Assembly (NCBI GenBank): GCA_964348015.1
Contig: CAYGBC010000049.1
Location: forward strand, 1 to 44,374
Direction: 5' to 3'
Source: SOIA01 sp964348015
Lineage (GTDB): Bacteria > Acidobacteriota > Aminicenantia > Aminicenantales > Aminicenantaceae
Length of the DNA: 44,374 bases
The first letter of the stretch is position 1; each line of letters starts with the position of its first letter. Both the position numbers and the translations under genes were made by a program. Shown one piece after another: positions 7,375 to 14,129 of this stretch. The notes under the pieces are model-generated. The model made no database searches. It saw only the letters and a list, made by a program, of their open reading frames with translations, and was not told the origin of the DNA.

Positions 7375-8529
7375 TTATTCCTTTTCAAAGATATGGATCA
7401 CTGTGCTGCCTCCGCTTCCCCCCATGTTCTGTGCCAGTCCGACCTTCGGATTCTTCAACTGTCTCTCTCCTGCCTCTTCTCTGAGCTGCTTCACGATCTC
7501 TATGGCCTGAGCCACCCCCGTGGCTCCGACTGGATGGCCTTTGGATTTCAATCCTCCGCTCGTGTTGACGGGAATCTTTCCTTCAAGCGAGGTGATCCCC
7601 TCCGTGTATGCTTTTCCACCTTCACCCTTTTTGACCAGTCCCAGGGCTTCGATCACGCAGATCTCTGCGATTGTGAAGCAGTCATGAACCTCGAAAAAAT
7701 CAATGTCCTCTGGCGCTTTATCCGCCATGGCGTAGGCCTGCTTCGCCGCTTGATGAGTGGCTTCCAGCCAGGTGATATCCTTCCTCTGATTCAAGGCGAT
7801 CGTATCCGTGGCATGGCCCGTGCCGGTGATCTTCACGACAGGCTTCTTCATCTTTTTGGCCATCTCCACAGGACAAAGGATCAACGCGGCAGCTCCATCC
7901 GTGATCGGCGAACAATCCAGGATTCTCAGCGGGTCGGCGACCATGACTGAGCTGAGGACCGCGTCCACTGTGATCTCAAACGGAAATTGAGCCAGTGGAT
8001 TCTTGGCGCCGTTGCGGTGATTCTTGACAGACACCAATGCCAGCTGCTCGCGCGTTGTCCCGTACTTTTCCATGTGAGCTCTGGCGATCAACGCATAAAG
8101 ACCGGGAAACGTGATTCCATGATACCCTTCGTACTCCTGGTCTGCGGCCGTGCCCAGGGCAAAAGTCGCTTCATGCCCGTTGACATCAGTCATCTTTTCG
8201 ATGCCTCCGACAAGAACCACGTCGTTCATGCCTGAAGCCACTTCCATGAATCCCTGCCGCAAAGCCAGCCCGCCTGAAGCACAGGCCGATTCCACCCGTG
8301 CCGAAGGGACAGGAGACTGGCCCAGATAATCAGCCAGCATGGAAGCGATATGCTCCTGGCCGACAAAGAGTCCGGACGACATGGCCCCGACGTACATGGA
8401 GTCGATTTGATCCACCCCGGCATCATCCAGAGCCTCAAGGGCGGTCTCAACGAAAATCGTCCTCAGGGATTTTTCCCAAAGCTCTCCCCACTTGGTCATT
8501 CCCACACCGATAACTGCCACTTCTCTCAT
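7375..8529 (-). CDS. Archaeal-type acetyl-CoA C-acetyltransferase (thiolase)
   Basis: A 384-residue thiolase of the SCP-x/archaeal branch. The nucleophile is Cys83 in 'ESACASGG'; 'EVHDCFTIAE' and 'GGLKSKGHPVGATG' supply the other catalytic His residues. The C-terminal Cys of ordinary biosynthetic thiolases (in CxGGG) is missing: the segment reads 'QNMGGSGG', as usual for this branch. It condenses two acetyl-CoA to acetoacetyl-CoA. In complexes of this type the unfavourable reaction is pulled forward by direct transfer to HMG-CoA synthase, encoded 11 bases upstream. The start at 8529 has AGGAGGAG upstream. It could alternatively run in the cleavage direction at the end of leucine catabolism, given the carboxylase genes next door. 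Confidence 0.9.
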   Translation of the reverse strand: MREVAVIGVGMTKWGELWEKSLRTIFVETALEALDDAGVDQIDSMYVGAMSSGLFVGQEHIASMLADYLGQSPVPSARVESACASGGLALRQGFMEVASGMNDVVLVGGIEKMTDVNGHEATFALGTAADQEYEGYHGITFPGLYALIARAHMEKYGTTREQLALVSVKNHRNGAKNPLAQFPFEITVDAVLSSVMVADPLRILDCSPITDGAAALILCPVEMAKKMKKPVVKITGTGHATDTIALNQRKDITWLEATHQAAKQAYAMADKAPEDIDFFEVHDCFTIAEICVIEALGLVKKGEGGKAYTEGITSLEGKIPVNTSGGLKSKGHPVGATGVAQAIEIVKQLREEAGERQLKNPKVGLAQNMGGSGGSTVIHIFEKE

Positions 8530-8540
8530 CTCGGCTCCTC

Positions 8541-9587
8541 CTAATCTGCCTTCTTGATCTTATGGCGGAATTTGGCATACTCGCCATACTCAAGGTAATG
8601 TTTATTTTTATCCAGTATGTCTCTGGTTTTCGGGGCCAGGCCCTGTACCTCTTTGATCCTGTCCAGGACCTCAAAGACAAATGCATCGCTCCCCGCCCCC
8701 GAACCGTAGGAGACGATCAGGATCTTATCCCCGGGCTTCGCCACGTCCAGGCAAGCGGTCAGTCCGAGCGGAGAAGACCCCGAATAGGTATTCCCGAGTT
8801 TATTGACCAGCCAGCCTGTTTCTATTTGTTCTTTCTTGAACCCCAGCATCTTTCCGACGCGGAAGGGGAACTTGCCGTTGGGTTGGTGAAAAATGACATA
8901 CGTGAAATCGGATGGCTTCATCCCGGCTTTGTCCATGATGCCTTTGCCCGCGCCCACGATGTGTTTGAAATAAGCGGGATCTCCGGTGAACCGGCCTCCG
9001 TGCTGTGGATAATACTGGTACTCCCGGCGCCAGAAATCCGGCGTATCGGTCATGTAGGAATAGGTCTCCACGGCTTTGGCGACAAGGTTATCCCGACCGA
9101 AGATAAAAGCCGCGGCTCCGGCAGCCGCGGAGTACTCCAGCGCGTCTCCGGGCGCCCCTTGCGAAGTGTCCGCACCGACAGCCAATCCGTACTTGACGAC
9201 TCCGGATTTTACGAGGTTTAGGGCCACGAACATCCCCTCGGTTCCAGCCTTGCAGGCAAACTCAAAATCTGCTGTATGGGCTTCGGGCGTAGACCCTAAG
9301 GCCTCGGCCAAAACCGTGCCGCTCGGTTTCACCGCATACGGATGGGACTCCGACCCGACATAAACGGCACCGATATCCGCGGGATCTATAGAGGCTCTCT
9401 TCAGGGCACTCTTAGACGCTTCCACGGACATCGTGATCGTGTCCTGGTCAGGTGAGGGAACGGATTTTTCCTCCAGCATCAGTCCTCTCTTGTAGCTGGG
9501 TGCATCGGCTCCCCAGACTTTCGCGATTTCTTCCACCTTGATCCTGTTCCGCGGAATATACGCCCCGTAGCCTACGATTCCTTCCAT
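8541..9587 (-). CDS. Hydroxymethylglutaryl-CoA synthase, archaeal type
   Basis: A 348-residue HMG-CoA synthase with the expected catalytic triad: Glu80 ('YVGSESHPYAVKPSGT'), Cys112 ('FEFACKAGTEG') and His234 ('VIFHQPNGKFP'). It is shorter than eukaryotic or Firmicute enzymes and begins 'MEGIVGYGAYIPRNRI', typical of the archaeal form. It condenses acetoacetyl-CoA with acetyl-CoA to HMG-CoA, entry to the mevalonate route. First gene of the HMGCS-thiolase-DUF35 operon; GGGAGG lies upstream of the ATG. Three TCAAGAAT boxes lie 120-170 bases upstream. No HMG-CoA reductase or later mevalonate enzyme is in the window, so the pathway cannot be confirmed here. Confidence 0.92.
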   Translation of the reverse strand: MEGIVGYGAYIPRNRIKVEEIAKVWGADAPSYKRGLMLEEKSVPSPDQDTITMSVEASKSALKRASIDPADIGAVYVGSESHPYAVKPSGTVLAEALGSTPEAHTADFEFACKAGTEGMFVALNLVKSGVVKYGLAVGADTSQGAPGDALEYSAAAGAAAFIFGRDNLVAKAVETYSYMTDTPDFWRREYQYYPQHGGRFTGDPAYFKHIVGAGKGIMDKAGMKPSDFTYVIFHQPNGKFPFRVGKMLGFKKEQIETGWLVNKLGNTYSGSSPLGLTACLDVAKPGDKILIVSYGSGAGSDAFVFEVLDRIKEVQGLAPKTRDILDKNKHYLEYGEYAKFRHKIKKAD

Positions 9588-9705
9588 TTATAGCCTCCCT
9601 TTTTGGATGTGAAAGAGTTTTTCAAAAGACATGGGTGAGTGTTGAAAATCGAAAAAATGAACTCTCAATCGTGAAAAAGTATCGTGGCACATATCGCTCT
9701 CCAAG

Positions 9706-9755
9706 TCAAGAATAATCGGTTTTGAGTTCAAGAATAAAGATTGATTCTCAAGAAT
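9706..9755. repeat. Three TCAAGAAT direct repeats
   Basis: TCAAGAAT occurs at 9706-9713, 9728-9735 and 9748-9755, about two helical turns apart, upstream of the HMG-CoA synthase gene and reaching the toxin stop codon. This could be an activator or repressor site for the HMGCS operon. Weak evidence; the region is AT-rich. Confidence 0.3.
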
Positions 9756-10176
9756 GGGAATTTAATTTAACAACATGTTTTTTTAAGAATTTTTCAATGG
9801 CTTTAACGACTTCATCTTTAACGTGAGCAGGGCTTGACGCCACCCAAGTTGTGAAATTGAGTAACTCCTGCAGGTCTACCTTAATCCATCTCTCATTCAT
9901 ATGAAGAAAAACCAATAAAGTGGTCAGTGCAATACGCTTGTTTCCATTTTGAAAAGGATGATTTTTTGTCATTAAATAAAACAATATACTGGCTTTTGAT
10001 AAAAAACCTGGATAAAGCTGCTGGTGGGAAAAACTTTGAAACGGAGTGAGAAGACAACTTTCTAATATATTGGGAAAGCGAGTTGAAAAATCAGGAATAG
10101 GCTCATTTAAAGTGAGCAATTCCTCTGCAAGCCTAAATGCGATTTCTTCAACCTCTATAACCGTAATAATTTTCAC
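9748..10176 (-). CDS. Doc-type (death-on-curing, Fic fold) toxin
   Basis: A 142-residue protein with the Fic-family motif 'HPFQNGNKR' at residues 73-81. It has the Doc form (HxFx[DN][AG]NKR) and lacks the second arginine of AMPylating Fic proteins. Phage P1 Doc phosphorylates EF-Tu with this motif and stops translation; the same target here is inference. The upstream HTH protein would be the antitoxin: its TAG shares one base with this gene's GTG start (TAGTG), and AGGAA lies 8 bases upstream, so the two are coupled. The base composition is clearly more AT-rich than that of the flanking genes, consistent with acquisition by transfer. Family call good; toxicity untested. Confidence 0.85.
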   Translation of the reverse strand: MKIITVIEVEEIAFRLAEELLTLNEPIPDFSTRFPNILESCLLTPFQSFSHQQLYPGFLSKASILFYLMTKNHPFQNGNKRIALTTLLVFLHMNERWIKVDLQELLNFTTWVASSPAHVKDEVVKAIEKFLKKHVVKLNSHS

Positions 10177-10448
10177 TATTCATTTCCTAATTTTATAAGT
10201 ACATCGCCATATTCTTTAACTGCTTTATGAACAGCTTGTTTAATGATTCTTTTCCAATGAGGGCTTAATGCGTGGCTAAAAATTTCTGAAACATAAGATT
10301 TTGGAATGACATACATATTGCCAATCTTTTCTGCTTTTATTTCTCCTTTTTTTATTTTTTTATGGACGGCTACTCTGCTGATACCTAAAATGTCTGCGAG
10401 CTGAGAAACTGTAAAATACTTGTCCACTTCTGCGCCCTTCGCCTTCAT
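10176..10448 (-). CDS. HTH (excisionase-like) DNA-binding antitoxin
   Basis: A 90-residue protein with an N-terminal helix-turn-helix of the excisionase/MerR-like kind ('YFTVSQLADILGISRVAVHK', about residues 10-29), followed by 'GEIKAEKIGNMYVIPKSYV', the usual wing. About 35 C-terminal residues may wrap the Doc toxin. The start at 10448 is set by TAGGAG 8 bases upstream; a longer ATG reading to 10493 would cover the first operator box. It probably neutralises Doc and represses its own operon by binding the GTTAAC boxes just upstream. It is not a Phd/YefM fold, so the pair differs from P1 phd-doc in its antitoxin. Confidence 0.78.
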   Translation of the reverse strand: MKAKGAEVDKYFTVSQLADILGISRVAVHKKIKKGEIKAEKIGNMYVIPKSYVSEIFSHALSPHWKRIIKQAVHKAVKEYGDVLIKLGNE

Positions 10449-10479
10449 GATATTTGCTCCTAAGTATATTTTTATTATT

Positions 10480-10562
10480 GTTAACCATGGCATAGCTAGT
10501 TAACGTTTGTTAACTAAATATTAGCAAGTTAACAATTATTAACTTTACATAAACAGGTTAAC
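10480..10562. promoter_or_regulatory. Operator array of six TTAAC boxes
   Basis: GTTAAC occurs at 10480, 10499, 10509, 10528 and 10557, and ATTAAC at 10538. Start-to-start spacings are 19, 10, 19, 10 and 19, i.e. pairs repeated every 29 bp. The pair at 10498-10515 is a perfect inverted repeat (AGTTAAC-N4-GTTAACT). Box 1 lies 32 bases before the antitoxin start, so the array covers the toxin-antitoxin promoter region. Binding by the HTH antitoxin is the natural inference. The remaining 10563-10788 is AT-rich and shows nothing further. Confidence 0.6.
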
Positions 10563-10788
10563 ATATACAGAATGAATGTCAAATATTTTTTTTAAAAAAT
10601 TGTTTTCACTCTGAGCTAAGAAATAATTACTAAAAGAAAAGAAGGAATCTCACTTTCTTCATCTTTCACTCAGGATTATCATTTCTTATTGAGAATCTTC
10701 TAAAGATGAATGAAAATCGAAACCTGAATCAAACTTGAAATCTACGTTTGACACCACATTCTTCCCCAAATAGAATAAAAAAAATCAC

Positions 10789-10816
10789 GGAACTTTTTGA
10801 GAGCGAATCTCGTCTA
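10789..10816 (+). promoter_or_regulatory. ECF-type promoter of the second sigma gene
   Basis: GGAACTT (10789-10795), 16 bases, GTCTA (10812-10816): an excellent match to the RpoE/ECF promoter pattern. Transcription should begin near 10823, only about 8 bases before the GTG start at 10831. Autoregulation by the encoded sigma factor is likely. Confidence 0.7.
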
Positions 10817-10830
10817 CCAAGGTGAATTGA

Positions 10831-11391
10831 GTGCAGATAAACGCCATAGTCCAAGAATGCTTAGAAGGAAAAGAAGGAGCCTGGGAAATGCTGGTTAACA
10901 CGTATTCCAGAAAGATATTCAACATGGCCTTTCAGTTCGCGGGAAACTACGAAGAGGCGGAGGACATGACGCAGGATATCTTTTTTAAGCTCTATAACTC
11001 GCTCAAAAAATTCGACTTCAAAAAGAATTTCACAGCCTGGCTCCTGACCATCGCGAAAAATTATCTTATCGATGAATACCGAAGGACAAAATGGGAAAAG
11101 AAATCACGGGACAACTTCGATGAGCACTATCTCGCGTCAGGAGCAGAAGAAGGTCCCGAGGAAGGCGTCATGAAACAGGAAACCAGAAGAACGATCTGGC
11201 AAGCCCTCAACGCACTTCCTTCTGAAATCAGAATGACGCTCATTCTCAGAAATCTCCAGGGAAAAAGTTACGACGAGATTGCGGAGATCATGAGCCTCCC
11301 CACAGGAACAGTAAAATCTCGAATCAACAGGGGAAGGCTCCAGCTCGCGAAAATCCTTAAAGAACAAAAGGAGAAAAGAAATGAAATGTGA
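10831..11391 (+). CDS. ECF-family RNA polymerase sigma factor
   Basis: A 186-residue sigma factor. Region 2 spans about residues 20-95 ('YEEAEDMTQDIFFKLYNSL', 'NFTAWLLTIAKNYLIDEYRR'), and region 4 lies near 125-175, with 'SYDEIAEIMSLPTGTVKSR' as the promoter-binding helix-turn-helix. The GTG at 10831 is the only sensible start: AAGGTG lies 6 bases upstream, although the predicted transcript begins so close that this site may be partly missing from the RNA. It overlaps the anti-sigma start by 11 bases, so the two are coupled. It probably controls the envelope module that follows (11381-13927). Its promoter resembles that of the first ECF gene, so cross-talk between the two systems is possible. 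Confidence 0.9.
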   Translation: MQINAIVQECLEGKEGAWEMLVNTYSRKIFNMAFQFAGNYEEAEDMTQDIFFKLYNSLKKFDFKKNFTAWLLTIAKNYLIDEYRRTKWEKKSRDNFDEHYLASGAEEGPEEGVMKQETRRTIWQALNALPSEIRMTLILRNLQGKSYDEIAEIMSLPTGTVKSRINRGRLQLAKILKEQKEKRNEM

Positions 11392-12016
11392 ACACGCCGA
11401 AGAACTCTTGTCTCCTTATTTAGAGGACGAGCTCAGCCGAGAAGACAGGAAAGCTGTCGAAGAGCACTTGAAATCATGCGAAAGCTGTTCTCTGCTTCTC
11501 TCCTCCCTCCAGGAAACTGCGGAGTCTCTGGTCAGTCTCCCTGAACTCGAAGTGAGTGACGGCCTGAGGGATCGACTCTACGCAATTCCCGCACAAAAGA
11601 GAAAATTCAGCCTGGGTCTGGATTTCTTCTTGCGTCCATCGCTCCAGCCTGTTCTGGCCGCCCTCACGATCGTGCTGACTCTGGTGTCTTTCTACTTTTT
11701 CAACCCGAATAAAAAGTCCTTCGACCGAGAGATCAGCCGGCAGCTTCATCTCGGTTACAGTCAAGTCGGAAGACTCTACGCCAAGGCCGAATCTTTTACC
11801 GCGTCTCTTGGCGAATACAAAGATACTATTCTCGTTTCTCTCAAGAGCATCACTGGGTCTAGAGAAAATGAAGAATCAACATCAAATAACAATGGAGGTA
11901 TACCATGGAAGAAAAAGTCGTCGTCACAAGACCCCCGAAATCTCCCGCTCTCGCAGGAATCCTCACCTTCTTCTTTCCGTTCGGAGTGGGCGCTTTCTAC
12001 AACGGTCAACCCGTAA
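11381..12016 (+). CDS. Zinc-finger (zf-HC2) anti-sigma factor
   Basis: The N-terminal 40 residues form a zf-HC2 anti-sigma domain with His5, His29, Cys33 and Cys36 ('HLKSCESC'); one membrane helix follows at about 85-107, then an extracytoplasmic part. It would bind the upstream sigma factor and release it on envelope stress. The frame runs 112 bases into the next gene, which has its own strong GGAGG and ATG at 11905. The last 40 residues are Ser/Lys/Pro-rich and look like out-of-frame translation. A one-base shift near 11870-11885 would end the protein at a TAA just before that GGAGG. I cannot tell a real long overlap from an indel. Confidence 0.82.
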   Translation: MKCEHAEELLSPYLEDELSREDRKAVEEHLKSCESCSLLLSSLQETAESLVSLPELEVSDGLRDRLYAIPAQKRKFSLGLDFFLRPSLQPVLAALTIVLTLVSFYFFNPNKKSFDREISRQLHLGYSQVGRLYAKAESFTASLGEYKDTILVSLKSITGSRENEESTSNNNGGIPWKKKSSSQDPRNLPLSQESSPSSFRSEWALSTTVNP

Positions 12017-12399
12017 GAGGCTTCATTTACCTTTTGACCTTCGCCGCGCTGGTCACGGTACAGGGACAAGGCAGTGCCCAGCCTTTTGTGGGAATTCTCC
12101 TCGGAGGATTTTACATCTACCAGATCATCGAAGCCATACAGACTTCAAAAAGCATCAACCGCAAAGCCTTGTCTGGAGAGAAAGTGGAAGAAGTCAAGGA
12201 AGAACTCCCGGAGTTCGTCAAAACCGGTTCCGTTTTCTGGGGAATCGTTCTGCTGGCGCTGGGCGTCATACTACTGATGGCCAACTTTGACATCATCAGC
12301 TATGACACCGTTTTTGATTTCTGGCCGGTAGTGATCATCGTCGTCGGAGTGAAACTCGTCGCAGATTTCGTCACCAAGAAAAACATCAACGGCAGCTAA
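11905..12399 (+). CDS. Membrane protein with TM2-like and LiaI/LiaF-like (DUF5668) segments
   Basis: A 164-residue protein. The N-terminal half has two helices around 'PFGVGAFYNGQPVRGFIYL' (about residues 15-70), similar to TM2-domain proteins. After a charged linker come two short helices, the second containing 'FDFWPVVIIVVGVKL', the signature of LiaI/LiaF-like (DUF5668) regions. GGAGG lies 6 bases before the ATG. It is part of the ECF operon and is followed 11 bases later by a second DUF5668 protein. By family, such proteins sense or modulate cell-envelope stress; no enzymatic residues are visible. Function in this organism is inferred. Confidence 0.7.
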   Translation: MEEKVVVTRPPKSPALAGILTFFFPFGVGAFYNGQPVRGFIYLLTFAALVTVQGQGSAQPFVGILLGGFYIYQIIEAIQTSKSINRKALSGEKVEEVKEELPEFVKTGSVFWGIVLLALGVILLMANFDIISYDTVFDFWPVVIIVVGVKLVADFVTKKNINGS

Positions 12400-12410
12400 A
12401 GGAGAAAAAA

Positions 12411-12620
12411 ATGGCAAAACAGCGAAAAAAAGATCCGCTCGCATGGGGAATCGTCCTCATCATTATCGGTGTTGTCATCCTGTTGAGTAACATTCACATC
12501 GCAGGATGGGATGTCTGGGAATTCTTTGCTCGACTCTGGCCGGTCATCCTCATAGTCTGGGGAGCCTGGAAGCTCTACTACGGGATCAAAGAGAAGAAAG
12601 AAGAAGCGAGACTGGAGTAG
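12411..12620 (+). CDS. Small LiaI/LiaF-like (DUF5668) membrane protein
   Basis: A 69-residue protein made of two membrane helices: 'WGIVLIIIGVVILLSNI' (about 12-28) and 'LWPVILIVWGAWKLYYGI' (about 42-59), with basic ends. The Trp-Pro-Val/Ile-hydrophobic-Gly pattern is the DUF5668 signature also present in the preceding gene. AAAGGAG lies upstream of the ATG. It sits between the larger DUF5668 protein and the DUF4097 protein, an order that resembles bacterial envelope-stress loci with LiaI, LiaF and LiaG-like genes. It probably forms a complex with its neighbours in the cytoplasmic membrane. Confidence 0.75.
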   Translation: MAKQRKKDPLAWGIVLIIIGVVILLSNIHIAGWDVWEFFARLWPVILIVWGAWKLYYGIKEKKEEARLE

Positions 12621-12628
12621 GGTCTAAA

Positions 12629-13927
12629 ATGAAAGCAAAGGAAATCATCCTCCTGATTCTCATCATCGTGGTGGGTATACTCTTTCATCAAATTTACACG
12701 GGAGAGATCGATGTTTACTTTGACTTTGATGATGATGCCATCATCTTCTCGAACGAATTTGACTTCGAGGACTACCAGGAGTACGAGCCCCCGTTCCCTT
12801 CTCAGATCCAGGTCGTGAATTCTCATGGAAACATCGACATCCTCGGGACTGACGAGGAAAAAATGACCGTCACCCTGCGGAAAAAAATATGGCGCAGGAA
12901 AGAGGAGGCGGCCAAGGAAATCGCTGAACAGCTGAAGATGGAGATTGACAGAGAGACGAATCGCTGGATCATCTCGACGAACAGGCACGAGTTCAGGAAA
13001 AAGAACTTCAGGACAAATTTCGTCATTTCCATCCCCTCGGGGACAGATATCGAGGTGATGAGCTCCTACGGAACTGTCGATGTCGCCTACGTGCGCAACG
13101 CAGAAATCACCAACCGCCATGGGGAAATAATCGCTGAAGACATATCCGGGGAGCTCCGCGTGGACAACAGCTACCGAGATGTTGAAGTGGGGAATATCGC
13201 ATCCGATCTCTACCTGGAGAGCCGCAATTCGAACGTCTATGTCGGTAAAGTCAAAGGCAAAGCACATGTCGTCCACCGATATGGAAAAGTCCGGATGGAC
13301 AATATCTCCAAAGAAGTCACTATCGAAGGCTCCCATTCAGAGATCTCCGTTAAAAAGCTGACAGGACCTTTGGATCTGGAAAGTTCTTACAAAAAGATCA
13401 CTCTCCTGAATGTTGGCCCCGCGAAGATCAGAAGTCACAACTGCACAATAGATGTCGAAGGAGCCAGCGGTCATCTCGATATCCAGAACAGTTATGGAAA
13501 GGTATGGATTACCGATCTCCAAGGTGACCTCATGATTGACGGAAAAAATCTGGCAGTCAAAGGAGAGACTATCGTCGGAGAAAAGATCAACATCAAATCG
13601 TCTTACCGGGACATAGAGCTTTTTGAATTCTCGGGAAGAACGACGATCACCCACTCTCATGGGAAGGTCACCCTCGCGCCTTATCCTCTGACTCATCCCC
13701 TGGAAGTCAAAGGCAACTACGCTACGATAGAACTCTCCTGGCCTTTGGGAAAAAAATACCCTTTTGAGGCCCAGGTGAAAAACGGAAAAATAGAATGGGG
13801 GCTTGCTGAAGAAATATTCCTTCACGAGGAAGACCACACACAAACGCTCAAAGCCTTCCCCCAAGAAACTGAAGTCCCATCCATATTCCTGTACACGAGT
13901 TACCGCACTATCTGGGTGAATGAGTAA
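12629..13927 (+). CDS. DUF4097-family beta-strand repeat protein with N-terminal membrane anchor
   Basis: The 432 residues begin with one membrane helix ('IILLILIIVVGILF', about 6-20) and an acidic stretch rich in Asp, Glu and Phe. The rest is a right-handed beta-helix built from about 20-residue repeats with 'SSYG', 'NSHG', 'NSYR', 'SSYK' and 'HSHGK' turns, the hallmark of DUF4097/LiaG-like proteins. It would project outside the membrane. The ATG at 12629 is chosen because the membrane helix follows directly; the frame extends to 12506 but would overlap the upstream gene. Last gene of the ECF operon, closed by the terminator at 13965. It is a structural or sensing protein by analogy, with no catalytic residues seen. 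Confidence 0.85.
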   Translation: MKAKEIILLILIIVVGILFHQIYTGEIDVYFDFDDDAIIFSNEFDFEDYQEYEPPFPSQIQVVNSHGNIDILGTDEEKMTVTLRKKIWRRKEEAAKEIAEQLKMEIDRETNRWIISTNRHEFRKKNFRTNFVISIPSGTDIEVMSSYGTVDVAYVRNAEITNRHGEIIAEDISGELRVDNSYRDVEVGNIASDLYLESRNSNVYVGKVKGKAHVVHRYGKVRMDNISKEVTIEGSHSEISVKKLTGPLDLESSYKKITLLNVGPAKIRSHNCTIDVEGASGHLDIQNSYGKVWITDLQGDLMIDGKNLAVKGETIVGEKINIKSSYRDIELFEFSGRTTITHSHGKVTLAPYPLTHPLEVKGNYATIELSWPLGKKYPFEAQVKNGKIEWGLAEEIFLHEEDHTQTLKAFPQETEVPSIFLYTSYRTIWVNE

Positions 13928-13964
13928 ACACAGGCAAGAGCCTGGAGGATAAACCGCAGAGTTC

Positions 13965-13994
13965 AAAGCCCGTTCATCGGAACGGGCTTTTTTT
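13965..13994 (+). terminator. Rho-independent terminator of the second ECF operon
   Basis: A perfect 11-bp stem AAAGCCCGTTC / GAACGGGCTTT with loop ATCG (13976-13979) runs straight into a T tract to 13994, 38 bases after the DUF4097 stop. Confidence 0.92.
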
Positions 13995-14129
13995 ATGTCT
14001 CACCAAGGACAGTCAAGAACGTCCCCCTCCATTTTGACGAGGCTCAGTAAACAAAAAAATTGCACATTCAGATACAGCATTTGAATGAAGAAGAAGAAAC
14101 AGAAATGAGGGGCAGAGGACTGGGAGTGA

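Noticed and set aside
9748..10448. The toxin-antitoxin patch as part of a prophage or integrative element
   Set aside because: It is AT-rich, but no integrase, attachment site duplication or phage gene accompanies it in the window.
12506..12628. N-terminal extension of the DUF4097 protein
   Set aside because: It would overlap the DUF5668 gene in another frame; the membrane anchor starts directly at the ATG at 12629.
12578..13336. 252-codon minus-strand frame inside the DUF4097 gene
   Set aside because: Opposite to a convincing repeat protein; no ribosome site and no family resemblance.
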